Source: Ectopseudomonas chengduensis
Lineage (GTDB): Bacteria; Pseudomonadota; Gammaproteobacteria; Pseudomonadales; Pseudomonadaceae
DNA: 64,000 nucleotides
Reading direction: 5' to 3'
Assembly (NCBI RefSeq): GCF_900102635.1
Contig: NZ_FMZQ01000002.1
Span: forward strand, 1-64,000
Numbering within the stretch: the first letter of the stretch is position 1; each line of letters begins with the position of its first letter. Shown one piece after another: positions 29,511-38,761 of this stretch. The position numbers were made by a program, and so were the translations under genes. The notes under the pieces are model-generated. The model was not told the origin of the DNA. It made no database searches and saw only the letters and a program-made list of their open reading frames with translations.

Positions 29511-31379
29511 ATGCTCAATAAATACCCTCTGTGGAAGTACCTGCTGATTTTGTCCGTTCTGGCAATCGGCCTGGTGTACTCCATTCCCAACCTTTATCCA
29601 GACGATCCTGCCGTACAGATCAGTGGCGCCAGCTCGGCGCTGAGCATCGAGCAGGCGGATGTCGACCGTGCCAGCAAAGCGCTGCAGGACGCCGGTATTG
29701 CCGTCAAGGCTGCCAGCATCGACGAGCGTGGCCGTGGTGGTCTGATTCGTCTGACCAGGCAGGATGACCAGTTGCCGGCCAAGGACATCGTCCGCCGTGC
29801 GCTGGGCGATGATTACGTCGTGGCGCTGAACCTGGCGCAAACCACCCCCGACTGGCTGCGTAGCCTGGGTGCGAGCCCGATGAAGCTCGGCCTGGACCTG
29901 TCTGGTGGTGTGCACTTCCTGCTGGAAGTCGACATGGACAAGGCGCTGGATGTGCGCCGCAAGGTCTATGAAGGTGAGATCAAGAGCCTGCTGCGCAAGG
30001 AGCGCATTCGCTACCGCAGCATGCCGGAAAGCAATGGTCGGATTCAGCTCGGCTTCGCCGACAGCGACACGCTGGACAAGGCGCAGCGCCTGATCCGCAA
30101 GGATTACAGCGATTTCGAATTGACCACTGTCGAGCGCAGCGGCCAGCAGATTCTGCAGTTGGGTCTGACTCAGGCGAAGATCGCTGAGATTCGTGAGTAC
30201 TCCATTCGCCAGAACCTCACCACTGTACGCAATCGCGTCAATGAACTGGGTGTGGCCGAGCCGCTGGTGCAGCGCCAGGGCGCCAACCGCATCGTGGTGG
30301 AGCTGCCGGGCGTGCAGGACACTGCCGAGGCCAAGCGTATTCTCGGCAAGACCGCCAACCTGGAGTTCCGTCTGCAGGCCGACCCCAATGCGCCGCGTGG
30401 CGCCACCGAGTCCTTCGGCTTCCGTGAGGAAGGTCGTCCGCCGGTACAGCTGGAGCGTGAGCTGATCATCACTGGCGATCAGGTGACCGACGCCCAGGCC
30501 AGTTTTGACGAGAACGGTCGCCCGCAGGTGAACATTCGCCTCGATGGTCACGGCGGCGAGCTGATGAACCGCGCCACCCGTAACAATGTCGGCCGCAGCA
30601 TGGCGGTGATCTTCATCGAGCAGAAGCCGGTCACCCGCTACGTACGTCAGACTATCGACGGCGTCGAGCAGGAAGTTGCCATTTCTTCCTTCGTGGAAGA
30701 GAAGAAGATCATCAGCCTGGCGACCATCCAGTCGGCACTGGGCAGCCAGTTCCGCATCACCGGCCTGAACGGCCAGGGCGAGTCGTCCGAGCTGGCGCTG
30801 CTGCTGCGTGCCGGTGGTCTGGCGGCACCGATGTACTTCGCTGAAGAGCGCACCATTGGCCCGAGCCTGGGTGCCGAGAACATTGCCAAGGGTATTGCTT
30901 CCACCGAGTGGGCGATGATCTTCGTGGCTATCTTCATCATTGCCATCTATCGCTTCTTCGGTGTGCTGGCGACCGTTGCCCTGGCGTTCAACCTGGTGCT
31001 GCTGGTCGGTCTGATGTCGGCCATTGGCGCGACTCTGACCCTGCCGGGTATCGCCGGTATCGTGCTGACCCTGGGGATGGCGGTTGACGCCAACGTGCTG
31101 ATTTTCTCGCGGATACGCGAGGAACTGGCCAATGGGCTGCCGGTGCAGCGTGCCCTGCATGAGGGCTTCGATCGTGCCTATTCGGCGATTCTGGACAGTA
31201 ACCTGACCACCTTGTTGGTGGGCGGCATCCTGTTCGCGATGGGGACCGGTCCGGTGAAAGGCTTCGCGGTAACGCTGTCGCTGGGCATCCTTACGTCGAT
31301 GTTCACCGCCATCATGTTCACCCGTGGTCTGGTCAACCTGATCTTCGGTGGCCGTAACTTCAAGAAGCTGTGGATCTGA
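29511..31379 (+). CDS. secD: Protein translocase subunit SecD
   Basis: The 622-residue inner-membrane protein of the RND-like SecDF complex uses the proton motive force to pull exported proteins through the periplasm. It has an N-terminal membrane segment (YLLILSVLAIGLVYSIPN), a large periplasmic P1 domain (about 35-440) and five C-terminal membrane segments, with GMAVDANVLIFSRIREEL carrying the conserved Asp. ATG 29511 (MLNKYPLWKYL) is chosen; the upstream in-frame extension runs into the inserted element. The ribosome site is weak (GCGGGCGG), so translation may have been tuned by the insertion or depend on coupling lost by it. Confidence 0.95.
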   Translation: MLNKYPLWKYLLILSVLAIGLVYSIPNLYPDDPAVQISGASSALSIEQADVDRASKALQDAGIAVKAASIDERGRGGLIRLTRQDDQLPAKDIVRRALGDDYVVALNLAQTTPDWLRSLGASPMKLGLDLSGGVHFLLEVDMDKALDVRRKVYEGEIKSLLRKERIRYRSMPESNGRIQLGFADSDTLDKAQRLIRKDYSDFELTTVERSGQQILQLGLTQAKIAEIREYSIRQNLTTVRNRVNELGVAEPLVQRQGANRIVVELPGVQDTAEAKRILGKTANLEFRLQADPNAPRGATESFGFREEGRPPVQLERELIITGDQVTDAQASFDENGRPQVNIRLDGHGGELMNRATRNNVGRSMAVIFIEQKPVTRYVRQTIDGVEQEVAISSFVEEKKIISLATIQSALGSQFRITGLNGQGESSELALLLRAGGLAAPMYFAEERTIGPSLGAENIAKGIASTEWAMIFVAIFIIAIYRFFGVLATVALAFNLVLLVGLMSAIGATLTLPGIAGIVLTLGMAVDANVLIFSRIREELANGLPVQRALHEGFDRAYSAILDSNLTTLLVGGILFAMGTGPVKGFAVTLSLGILTSMFTAIMFTRGLVNLIFGGRNFKKLWI

Positions 31380-31388
31380 GGTGCAGCC

Positions 31389-32306
31389 ATGATCAAGTCA
31401 ACCATTCGTTTCATGGCGATCCGCAATATCGCCTTCTCCATTACGGTCGTGCTGACGCTGATCGGTCTCGGCGCGCTGTTTGCCAAAGGGCTGAATTTTG
31501 GCCTGGATTTCACCGGTGGCACCCTGATCGAACTGCAGTATGAGCAGCCGGCCAATCTCGATCTGATCAAGAGCGAGTTGGGCCAGGCAGGCTATGCCGA
31601 TGCTGTGGTGCAGAGCTTCGGTGCCAGTACCGATGTGCTGGTGCGTCTGGCTGGCGATTCCCCTGATCTGGGTAATGAGGTCGCGGCTGCGCTGCGCAAG
31701 GTCGACGAGGCGGCGCGCTTCGAGGTCAAGCGCGTCGAGTTCGTCGGCCCACAGGTGGGTGAGGAGCTGCGTGACCAGGGCGGTATCGCCATGCTCCTGG
31801 CGCTCGGCGGGATCATGCTCTACCTGGCTTTCCGCTTTCAGTGGAAGTTTGGTGTTGGTGCGATCGCTTCGCTGGTGCACGACGTGGTGATCACCCTGGG
31901 TGTGCTGGCGTTCTTCCAGATTCCATTCGACCTGACGGTGCTGGCGGCGGTGCTGGCGATGATCGGTTACTCGCTCAACGACACCATCATCATCTACGAC
32001 CGGATTCGTGAGAACTTCCGTGTACTGCGCAAGACCTCGCTGATCGAGAACATCGACGTTTCGATCACTCAGACCCTTCTGCGTACCATCGCCACCTCGC
32101 TGTCCACTGCACTGGCCTTGTTGGCACTGCTGTTTTTCGGCGGTGACGTACTGGCGGCCTTCGCGCTGACCCTGTTGGTCGGTGTGGTGGTGGGGACCTA
32201 CTCGTCGGTCTACATCGGCGCCACGGTGCTGGTGTGGTTGAAGCTCAGCGTGGAGGATCTGATTCCTCCTGTGGCCGAGGCCGAGGCAGACGACGGTCGT
32301 CCATGA
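31389..32306 (+). CDS. secF: Protein translocase subunit SecF
   Basis: The 305-residue partner of SecD has one N-terminal membrane segment, a periplasmic domain (about 40-130) with the family block GLDFTGGTLIEL, and five C-terminal segments, with IGYSLNDTIIIYDRIRENFR holding the conserved Asp/Arg region. It starts 9 bp after secD with GAGG upstream. A strong terminator follows. Confidence 0.96.
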   Translation: MIKSTIRFMAIRNIAFSITVVLTLIGLGALFAKGLNFGLDFTGGTLIELQYEQPANLDLIKSELGQAGYADAVVQSFGASTDVLVRLAGDSPDLGNEVAAALRKVDEAARFEVKRVEFVGPQVGEELRDQGGIAMLLALGGIMLYLAFRFQWKFGVGAIASLVHDVVITLGVLAFFQIPFDLTVLAAVLAMIGYSLNDTIIIYDRIRENFRVLRKTSLIENIDVSITQTLLRTIATSLSTALALLALLFFGGDVLAAFALTLLVGVVVGTYSSVYIGATVLVWLKLSVEDLIPPVAEAEADDGRP

Positions 32307-32335
32307 TGTTGTGACGCGCTTCATGAAAGTCAGCG

Positions 32336-32370
32336 AAAGCCGCGGCAAGTCGAACTTGTCGCGGCTTTTT
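32336..32370 (+). terminator. Terminator of the queA-tgt-yajC-secDF operon
   Basis: The stem AAAGCCGCGGCAAGT/ACTTGTCGCGGCTTT (one G-T pair) is followed by a T-run. It lies 30 bp after secF. Confidence 0.9.
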
Positions 32371-32423
32371 GCTGTCCTAGGCAGGGAGAAGGGCGCGAGT
32401 CGCCGAGCCTAGGAGACACAAAA

Positions 32424-32966
32424 ATGAATAAATCAATGTTGGTAGGTGCCGTACTGGGTGCTGTGGGTGTGACCGCTGGTGGGGCCGTCGCCACCTACAG
32501 TCTGGTTGATCGTGGCCCGGACTATGCCGAGGTGCTGGCCGTAACCCCGATCAATGAAACCGTGAAAACGCCGCGGGAAGTGTGCAAGGACGTGGCTGTC
32601 ACCCGTCAACGTCCTGTGCAGGACCAGCACCAGATCGCTGGCACCGCTATCGGCGCCATTGCTGGTGGCCTGCTGGGTAATCAGGTCGGTGGCGGTACTG
32701 GCAAGAAGATTGCCACCGTGGCAGGTGCGGTCGGCGGTGGTTACGCCGGCAACAAGATTCAGGAAGGCATGCAGCAGCGAGATACCTATACCACCACCGA
32801 AACCCGCTGCAATACCGTGACCGACACCAGCGAGAAGCTGGTGGGCTATGACGTGAAGTATCAGTTGGGCGAGAAGGTCGGTACCGTGCGCATGGATCGT
32901 GATCCGGGCAGCCGTATTCCGGTCAACAAGCAAGGTGAGCTGGTGCTGGTGCAGCAGGCTCAGTAA
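32424..32966 (+). CDS. Glycine-zipper 2TM-domain protein
   Basis: The 180-residue envelope protein has an N-terminal hydrophobic anchor rich in glycine (LVGAVLGAVGVTAGGAVA) and a central glycine-zipper hairpin: GTAIGAIAGGLLGN (about 74-87) and VAGAVGGGYAGNKIQ (about 97-111). This domain is shared with SlyB/Rickettsia 17-kDa-type surface proteins; here there is no lipobox cysteine, so it is anchored by its N-terminal segment or inserted by the zipper. The C-terminal part has two cysteines (VCKDVAV, RCNTVTD) that could be disulfide bonded. The function is unknown. A homologue stands here in P. aeruginosa as I recall. GGAG is upstream. Confidence 0.8.
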   Translation: MNKSMLVGAVLGAVGVTAGGAVATYSLVDRGPDYAEVLAVTPINETVKTPREVCKDVAVTRQRPVQDQHQIAGTAIGAIAGGLLGNQVGGGTGKKIATVAGAVGGGYAGNKIQEGMQQRDTYTTTETRCNTVTDTSEKLVGYDVKYQLGEKVGTVRMDRDPGSRIPVNKQGELVLVQQAQ

Positions 32967-32980
32967 GAATCTAAAGCAAT

Positions 32981-33008
32981 AAAAAAACGCCCCTCGGGGC
33001 GTTTTTTT
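32981..33008. terminator. Bidirectional terminator
   Basis: The stem ACGCCCC/GGGGCGT is flanked by A7 and T7. It serves the glycine-zipper gene on plus and suhB on minus. Confidence 0.92.
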
Positions 33009-33023
33009 ATTGTTCGATGGAAC

Positions 33024-33839
33024 TCAGCGTTTCATCGAGGGTGCCAGATGTGGCTGGATCGCGGTCAGCACGGCCTTGAAGCATTTGGTGTTGCCGGCAA
33101 CGATCTGGCCTTTCTCAAGGAATTCGTGACCACCAGTAAAGTCGCTGACCAGGCCGCCTGCCTCCTGGATCAGCAGGGCGCCGGCTGCCATGTCCCACTC
33201 GGACAAGCCGAATTCCCAGAAGGCGTCGTAGCGGCCGGCTGCGACATAAGCCAGGTCCAGGCTGGCTGCGCCGGCACGGCGAATGCCGGCGGTCTGGCCG
33301 GTCAGGCTGCGGAACATGTTCAGGTAGTTGTCCAGGTGATCGAGCTGGCCGTCACGGAACGGGAAGCCGGTGCCGAGCAGGGCGCCGTCGAGGCTCTTGC
33401 GGTTGCTGACACGCAGGCGGCGACCGTTGAGGGCGGCGCCACGGCCGCGGCTGGCGGTGAATTCTTCCTGGCGCACCGGGTCGAGGACGATGGCGTGCTC
33501 AAGGCGGCCGCGGTATTTGCAGGCGATGCTGATGGCGAAGTGCGGTACGCCGCGAACGAAGTTGGTGGTGCCGTCCAGCGGGTCGATGATCCACTGGTAG
33601 TCGGCGCCGTCGCCACTGCCTTCCAGCACGCCGCCTTCCTCGCCCAGGAAGCTGTGGGTCGGGTAGGCCTTGCGGATGGCCTGGACGATCATCAGCTCAG
33701 CGGCTTTGTCGACCTCGGTGACGTAATCCTTGGCGTCCTTCTCGTCGACCGAGATGACATCCAGGCGCTCGATGGAGCGAAAGATCATTTCACCGGCGCT
33801 GCGAGCGGCGCGCAGGGCGATATTCAGCATGGGCTGCAT
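33024..33839 (-). CDS. suhB: Inositol-1-monophosphatase / antitermination factor SuhB
   Basis: The 271-residue protein of the inositol monophosphatase family has metal-binding GEEGG, the signature DPLDGTTNF (about 84-92) and WDMAAGALLIQEAGG. In E. coli SuhB is also a subunit of the rRNA transcription antitermination complex, and in P. aeruginosa it affects virulence gene expression; the enzymatic role alone can be read from sequence. It is divergent from trmJ, as in P. aeruginosa. Confidence 0.95.
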   Translation of the reverse strand: MQPMLNIALRAARSAGEMIFRSIERLDVISVDEKDAKDYVTEVDKAAELMIVQAIRKAYPTHSFLGEEGGVLEGSGDGADYQWIIDPLDGTTNFVRGVPHFAISIACKYRGRLEHAIVLDPVRQEEFTASRGRGAALNGRRLRVSNRKSLDGALLGTGFPFRDGQLDHLDNYLNMFRSLTGQTAGIRRAGAASLDLAYVAAGRYDAFWEFGLSEWDMAAGALLIQEAGGLVSDFTGGHEFLEKGQIVAGNTKCFKAVLTAIQPHLAPSMKR

Positions 33840-33988
33840 GGGCGGTTCACCTGGGGCGTTAAAGAAAGCCGGCCATGTTAGCAGAAAACCGTTGCCGATG
33901 AAGCGCCGTCTGTACGCTGCATGGCATTAATCGAAGGGCTTGGGTAAGATCATCGCCCCCCCCCTTGAGATTTCTGAGAGCGTCTGCG

Positions 33989-34768
33989 TTGCTGGACAAT
34001 ATTCGCGTGGTTTTGGTGGGCACCAGTCATCCGGGCAATATCGGCGGTGCCGCGCGGGCGATGAAAAACATGGGGCTGTCGCGTCTGGTATTGGTGGCTC
34101 CCGAAGATTTCCCCAGTGGCGAGGCTGTCGCGCGCGCGTCCGGTGCGACCGATGTGCTGGATGCTGCGCAGGTGGTCGATACCCTGGAGGAAGCGCTGGT
34201 GGGCTGCACCCTGGTGGTCGGCACCAGTGCGCGCGATCGACGCATCCCCTGGCCGCTGCTCGATCCGCGCGAATGTGCTGTGGCCAGCTGTGAGCAGGCT
34301 GCTGCAGGTGGTGAGGTGGCGTTGGTGTTCGGTCGTGAATATGCCGGCCTGACCAACGAAGAGTTGCAGCGATGTCAGTACCACGTGCATATCCCGTCCA
34401 ACCCGGAATTCAGCTCGCTGAATCTGGCGGCGGCCGTTCAGGTGCTGGCCTATGAAGTGCGCATGGCCTGGCTGACGGCCTCGAGTCTGCCGACCAAGGT
34501 AGAGAAGCTGGAGTCGACGGCGATGCTCAATGCTCAGGCGGCGACCGCCGACGAGCTTGAGTCCTTCTACGGTCATCTGCGGCGCGTGCTGGTGATGATC
34601 GGTTTTCTCGATCCGCAGAAGCCGCGGCACCTGATGACGCGTCTGCGCCGACTGTATGGGCGCAGTGCGGTGAGCAAGTTGGAAATGAATATCCTGCGCG
34701 GCATCCTGACCGAGACGGAGAAGGCCGTGCGTGGAGAGTCTCACAAGCAGGGGAAGTCTGATGTTTGA
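33989..34768 (+). CDS. trmJ: tRNA (cytidine/uridine-32-2'-O)-methyltransferase TrmJ
   Basis: The SPOUT-class enzyme methylates the ribose of position 32 in several tRNAs. Visible blocks are [36 protein letters not shown] and [15 protein letters not shown], which form the knotted SAM site. I place the start at TTG 33989, which begins the conserved LDNIRVVLV core with GAGAG 8 nt upstream and gives 259 residues, close to the roughly 257 of P. aeruginosa; an earlier TTG at 33965 follows a run of C and adds eight residues. The stop overlaps the cysE start by 8 bp. Confidence 0.93.
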   Translation: MLDNIRVVLVGTSHPGNIGGAARAMKNMGLSRLVLVAPEDFPSGEAVARASGATDVLDAAQVVDTLEEALVGCTLVVGTSARDRRIPWPLLDPRECAVASCEQAAAGGEVALVFGREYAGLTNEELQRCQYHVHIPSNPEFSSLNLAAAVQVLAYEVRMAWLTASSLPTKVEKLESTAMLNAQAATADELESFYGHLRRVLVMIGFLDPQKPRHLMTRLRRLYGRSAVSKLEMNILRGILTETEKAVRGESHKQGKSDV

Positions 34769-35546
34769 GCGCATGCGAGAAGATATCCAGAGCGTTTTTC
34801 ACCGTGATCCGGCGGCGCGCAATGCGTTCGAGGTGGTGACCTGCTATCCCGGGCTGCACGCTGTCTGGCTGCATCGCGTGGCGCACGCGCTGTGGCGTTC
34901 GGGCTGGAAGTGGCTGGCGCGCGTGGTCTCCAACTTCGGGCGCTGGATGACCGGTATCGAAATTCATCCGGGGGCGAAGATCGGTCGGCGTTTCTTCATC
35001 GATCACGGCATGGGCATCGTCATTGGTGAAACCGCCGAGATCGGTAACGACGTGACCCTTTACCAGGGGGTCACCCTCGGTGGCACCAGTTGGAACAAGG
35101 GCAAGCGTCACCCGACTCTGGAAGATGGGGTGGTGGTGGGGGCTGGTGCCAAGGTGCTGGGGCCGTTCACTGTCGGGGCTGGTGCCAAGATCGGCTCCAA
35201 CGCGGTGGTGACCAAGGCGGTGCCGGCCGGGGCGACGGCAGTTGGCATTCCCGGCAAGATCATCGTCAAGTCTGATAACGAGCAGGAAGCCAAGCGTCAG
35301 GCCATGGCTGAGAAGATCGGCTTCGACGCCTACGGCGTGGGTCAGGATATGCCGGACCCGGTTGCCCGTGCCATCGGCCAGTTGCTCGATCACCTGCATG
35401 TGGTCGATGGTCGTCTGGAGGGGATGTGCAAGGCGCTGACGGCGCTCGGCAGTGATTATTGCGCTAAGGATCTGCCGACCCTGCGCGACGAGGACTTCGC
35501 CGACGTGTGCAAGGATCAACAGCAGGGCGACAAGCCGGCTGCCTGA
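34761..35546 (+). CDS. cysE: Serine O-acetyltransferase
   Basis: The 261-residue hexapeptide-repeat enzyme acetylates L-serine, the first step to cysteine. The left-handed beta-helix repeats run from [11 protein letters not shown] to [15 protein letters not shown] and [21 protein letters not shown]; the His/Asp active-site region is [15 protein letters not shown]. The start is ATG 34761 inside the end of trmJ, with GGGGA upstream. Its place directly before iscR puts cysteine supply beside the desulfurase IscS that consumes it. The C-terminal tail, which in other species binds CysK, does not end in the usual isoleucine. Confidence 0.94.
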   Translation: MFERMREDIQSVFHRDPAARNAFEVVTCYPGLHAVWLHRVAHALWRSGWKWLARVVSNFGRWMTGIEIHPGAKIGRRFFIDHGMGIVIGETAEIGNDVTLYQGVTLGGTSWNKGKRHPTLEDGVVVGAGAKVLGPFTVGAGAKIGSNAVVTKAVPAGATAVGIPGKIIVKSDNEQEAKRQAMAEKIGFDAYGVGQDMPDPVARAIGQLLDHLHVVDGRLEGMCKALTALGSDYCAKDLPTLRDEDFADVCKDQQQGDKPAA

Positions 35547-35618
35547 TGCAGCAGGAGGCGGGCTTTGCTATGATGCTGCCTTCTTTTGTGCGCAAGCCTG
35601 AGTAAATCAATAGGTCTT

Positions 35619-35651
35619 ATAGTTGACTTAAATACTCGGGAATCGCATACT
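35619..35651 (+). promoter_or_regulatory. isc promoter overlapped by an IscR type 1 operator
   Basis: TTGACT (35623-35628), a 17-bp spacer and CATACT (35646-35651) form a sigma-70-type promoter 31 bp before iscR. The segment 35619-35643, starting ATAGTTGACT and ending CTCGGGAAT, matches most positions of the E. coli IscR type 1 consensus and covers the -35 box, so [2Fe-2S]-IscR should repress the operon. Confidence 0.8.
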
Positions 35652-35682
35652 TCGCGGCACTTTAGTGATTCGTGGTAGAGCC

Positions 35683-36174
35683 ATGCGACTGACCACCAAA
35701 GGCCGTTACGCCGTTACCGCCATGCTCGATCTGGCGCTGCACGCGCAGCACGGTCCCGTTTCCCTGGCCGATATTTCCGAGCGGCAGGGCATTTCCCTGT
35801 CTTATCTCGAGCAACTGTTCGCCAAGTTGCGCCGTGGCAGCCTGGTTTCCAGTGTACGCGGGCCGGGCGGTGGCTATCAGCTGTCACGCGACATGCGCGG
35901 TATTCAGGTGGCTCAGGTGATCGATGCGGTCAACGAGTCGGTGGATGCCACGCGTTGCCAGGGGCAGGGTGATTGCCATGCCGGTGACACCTGTCTGACC
36001 CACCACCTGTGGTGTGACCTCAGCCAGCAGATTCATGAATTCCTCAGTGGCATCAGCCTGGCCGACCTGGTCGCGCGCCATGAGGTGCAGGAAGTGGCCT
36101 TGCGTCAGGATCAGCGTCGCTGCTCTGGCAAGGCGCCACGCCTGGATAAGATTGAAGCGTCCGCCGTCGAATGA
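35683..36174 (+). CDS. iscR: Iron-sulfur cluster regulator IscR
   Basis: The 163-residue Rrf2-family regulator has an N-terminal winged helix ([20 protein letters not shown]) and three cluster-ligand cysteines in the segment [14 protein letters not shown] (about 92, 98, 104). It senses cluster supply and represses isc transcription when loaded with [2Fe-2S]. The start is ATG 35683; upstream in-frame codons lack support. It heads the operon iscR-iscS-iscU-iscA-hscB-hscA-fdx-iscX, and an operator is visible in its promoter. Confidence 0.96.
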   Translation: MRLTTKGRYAVTAMLDLALHAQHGPVSLADISERQGISLSYLEQLFAKLRRGSLVSSVRGPGGGYQLSRDMRGIQVAQVIDAVNESVDATRCQGQGDCHAGDTCLTHHLWCDLSQQIHEFLSGISLADLVARHEVQEVALRQDQRRCSGKAPRLDKIEASAVE

Positions 36175-36203
36175 GCGGTGCGCTTGCCGATAGGAGAAGT
36201 CTG

Positions 36204-37418
36204 ATGAAATTGCCTATTTACCTCGATTATTCCGCTACCACGCCGGTCGATCCGCGTGTGGCGCAGAAAATGAGCGAGTGCCTGCTGGTCGATGGTAACT
36301 TCGGCAACCCGGCTTCGCGCTCGCATGTGTTTGGCTGGAAGGCTGAAGAAGCGGTGGAGAATGCCCGCCGTCAGGTCGCCGAACTGGTCAATGCCGACCC
36401 GCGCGAAATTGTCTGGACCAGCGGTGCAACCGAGTCCAACAACCTGGCGATCAAGGGTGTTGCGCACTTCTACACCAGCAAGGGCAAGCACATCATCACC
36501 TCGAAGATCGAGCACAAGGCGGTGTTGGATACGACCCGCCAGCTCGAACGCGAAGGCTTCGAGGTGACCTATCTGGAGCCAGGCGAAGATGGCCTGATCA
36601 CCCCGGCCATGATCGAGGCTGCGCTGCGTGAAGACACCGTGCTGGTGTCGGTCATGCACGTCAATAATGAAATCGGCACCATCAACGACATCGCTGCCAT
36701 TGGTGAGCTGACCCGCTCACGTGGCGTGTTGCTGCACGTCGATGCCGCGCAGTCCACCGGCAAGGTGGAGATCGACCTGGAGAAGATGAAGGTCGATCTG
36801 ATGTCCTTCTCGGCGCACAAGACCTACGGCCCCAAGGGTGTCGGTGCCCTGTACGTACGCCGCAAGCCGCGTGTGCGTCTGGAAGCGCAGACCCACGGTG
36901 GTGGTCATGAGCGCGGCATGCGTTCCGGCACCCTGGCCACCCACCAGTGCGTCGGCATGGGTGAGGCCTTCCGTATTGCCAAGCAGGAGATGGCGGCGGA
37001 AAACCAGCGCATCACTGCGCTGCGTGATCGCTTCTACCGCCAGCTCGAAGGCATGGAAGAGCTGTACGTTAACGGCAGCCTGACGGCGCGTGTGCCGCAC
37101 AACCTCAACCTGAGTTTCAACTACGTCGAGGGCGAGTCGCTGATCATGGCGCTCAAGGACCTCGCCGTATCGTCCGGTTCGGCGTGCACTTCGGCTTCCC
37201 TGGAGCCGTCCTACGTGTTGCGTGCCCTGGGCCGCAACGACGAGCTGGCGCACAGCTCGATTCGCTTCACCTTCGGTCGTTTCACCACTGAAGAGGAGGT
37301 CGATTACGCTGCCGCCAAGGTTCGTGAGGCTGTGGATAAGCTGCGCGAACTGTCGCCCCTGTGGGATATGTTCAAAGAAGGTGTCGACCTTTCCACCGTG
37401 GAATGGGCAGCACACTGA
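36204..37418 (+). CDS. iscS: Cysteine desulfurase IscS
   Basis: The 404-residue pyridoxal-phosphate enzyme removes sulfur from cysteine and donates it to IscU, and to thiolated tRNA and other pathways. The PLP lysine is Lys206 in [12 protein letters not shown], and the persulfide cysteine is Cys328 in [11 protein letters not shown], numbering identical to E. coli. The start is ATG 36204 with AGGAG upstream. Confidence 0.98.
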   Translation: MKLPIYLDYSATTPVDPRVAQKMSECLLVDGNFGNPASRSHVFGWKAEEAVENARRQVAELVNADPREIVWTSGATESNNLAIKGVAHFYTSKGKHIITSKIEHKAVLDTTRQLEREGFEVTYLEPGEDGLITPAMIEAALREDTVLVSVMHVNNEIGTINDIAAIGELTRSRGVLLHVDAAQSTGKVEIDLEKMKVDLMSFSAHKTYGPKGVGALYVRRKPRVRLEAQTHGGGHERGMRSGTLATHQCVGMGEAFRIAKQEMAAENQRITALRDRFYRQLEGMEELYVNGSLTARVPHNLNLSFNYVEGESLIMALKDLAVSSGSACTSASLEPSYVLRALGRNDELAHSSIRFTFGRFTTEEEVDYAAAKVREAVDKLRELSPLWDMFKEGVDLSTVEWAAH

Positions 37419-37461
37419 TAGCTGCCTGAAGAGCGGCACCTGATGAGAGAGGAAGTACAGC

Positions 37462-37848
37462 ATGGCTTACAGTGACAAGGTCATCGACCACTACGAAAAT
37501 CCGCGCAACGTCGGCAAGCTCAATGCCGAAGATCCCGATGTCGGCACCGGTATGGTCGGCGCGCCGGCCTGCGGCGACGTGATGCGCCTGCAGATCAAGG
37601 TCAGCGAAAGTGGCGTTATCGAAGACGCCAAGTTCAAGACCTACGGCTGCGGCTCGGCTATCGCCTCCAGCTCCCTCGCGACCGAGTGGATGAAGGGCAA
37701 GACCCTCGATGAGGCCGAAAGCATCAAGAACACCCAGCTCGCCGAAGAACTGGCCCTGCCGCCAGTGAAAATTCACTGCTCTGTACTCGCTGAAGATGCC
37801 ATCAAGGCTGCTGTGCGCGACTACAAGCAGAAGAAAGGCTTGCTCTGA
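37462..37848 (+). CDS. iscU: Iron-sulfur cluster scaffold IscU
   Basis: The 128-residue scaffold has ligand cysteines 37, 63 and 106 and Asp39 (GAPACGD, TYGCGSA, KIHCSV). The LPPVK motif at 99-103 is the HscA recognition site. All match the E. coli protein in position. Confidence 0.98.
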   Translation: MAYSDKVIDHYENPRNVGKLNAEDPDVGTGMVGAPACGDVMRLQIKVSESGVIEDAKFKTYGCGSAIASSSLATEWMKGKTLDEAESIKNTQLAEELALPPVKIHCSVLAEDAIKAAVRDYKQKKGLL

Positions 37849-37861
37849 TACGAGGTTTGTA

Positions 37862-38185
37862 ATGGCCATCACCATGTCTGAAGCAGCTGCCCGCCACGTG
37901 CAACGCTCTCTTGATGGGCGCGGCAAGGGCGAGGGCATTCGCCTCGGGGTGCGCACTACCGGTTGCTCCGGCCTGGCCTACGTGCTCGAGTTCGTCGATG
38001 AGCTGGCGGCAGAGGATCAGGTATTCGAGAGTCATGGCGTCAAGGTGATCATCGATCCCAAGAGCCTGGTCTATCTCGATGGCACCGAGTTGGACTTCGT
38101 CAAGGAAGGTCTCAACGAGGGCTTCAAGTTCATCAACCCTAACGTGCGCGGCGAATGCGGTTGCGGCGAAAGCTTCAACGTTTGA
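37862..38185 (+). CDS. iscA: A-type iron-sulfur carrier IscA
   Basis: The 107-residue A-type carrier accepts or passes on clusters or iron for assembly. The three conserved cysteines are Cys35 (TTGCSGLAY) and Cys99/Cys101 (GECGCGESF). The ATG at 37862 starts the family N-terminus [12 protein letters not shown]; an earlier in-frame codon lies inside iscU and is unsupported. Confidence 0.97.
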   Translation: MAITMSEAAARHVQRSLDGRGKGEGIRLGVRTTGCSGLAYVLEFVDELAAEDQVFESHGVKVIIDPKSLVYLDGTELDFVKEGLNEGFKFINPNVRGECGCGESFNV

Positions 38186-38194
38186 GGCGCTCGC

Positions 38195-38716
38195 GTGGGT
38201 AATCCTTGTCATTTCGCCCTGTTCGACCTGCAGCCGAGCTTTCGTCTCGATATGAAGCAACTGGCCGCTCGCTACCGTGAGCTGGCGCGTCAGGTTCATC
38301 CGGATCGCTTTGCCGATGCCGGTGAGCGTGAGCAGCGTTTGGCGCTGGAGCGCTCGGCCTGCCTCAACGAGGCTTATCAGGTTCTGAAAACTCCGTCTCA
38401 GCGGGCACGCTACCTGCTGGCCATGCGTGGCCCCGAGTTGCCGCTGGAAGTGACGGTGCAGGATCCCGATTTCCTCCTGCAGCAAATGCAGCTGCGCGAA
38501 GAGCTGGAGGAACTGCAGGATGATGCTGATCTGGCCGGTGTCGCGACCTTCAAGCGTCGCCTGAAAGCGGCGCAGGAGCAGCTCAACGAGCACTTCGCTG
38601 CATGCTGGGATGACGAGGCCCGCCGTGAAGAGGCCGAGCGTCTGATGCGCCGCATGCAGTTCCTCGACAAGCTCTCTCATGAAGTGCGCCAGTTAGAAGA
38701 GCGCCTCGACGATTAA
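38195..38716 (+). CDS. hscB: Co-chaperone HscB (J-domain type III)
   Basis: The 173-residue protein has an N-terminal J domain with HPD at 35-37 and a C-terminal three-helix domain that binds IscU. It stimulates the ATPase of HscA during cluster transfer. The start is GTG at 38195, nine bases after the iscA stop; ribosome-site support is weak, consistent with coupling to iscA. Confidence 0.96.
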   Translation: MGNPCHFALFDLQPSFRLDMKQLAARYRELARQVHPDRFADAGEREQRLALERSACLNEAYQVLKTPSQRARYLLAMRGPELPLEVTVQDPDFLLQQMQLREELEELQDDADLAGVATFKRRLKAAQEQLNEHFAACWDDEARREEAERLMRRMQFLDKLSHEVRQLEERLDD

Positions 38717-38761
38717 CCTGTAGGTTGCCACGGCAGCCTGCCTGATGATTTCAAGAAGACC

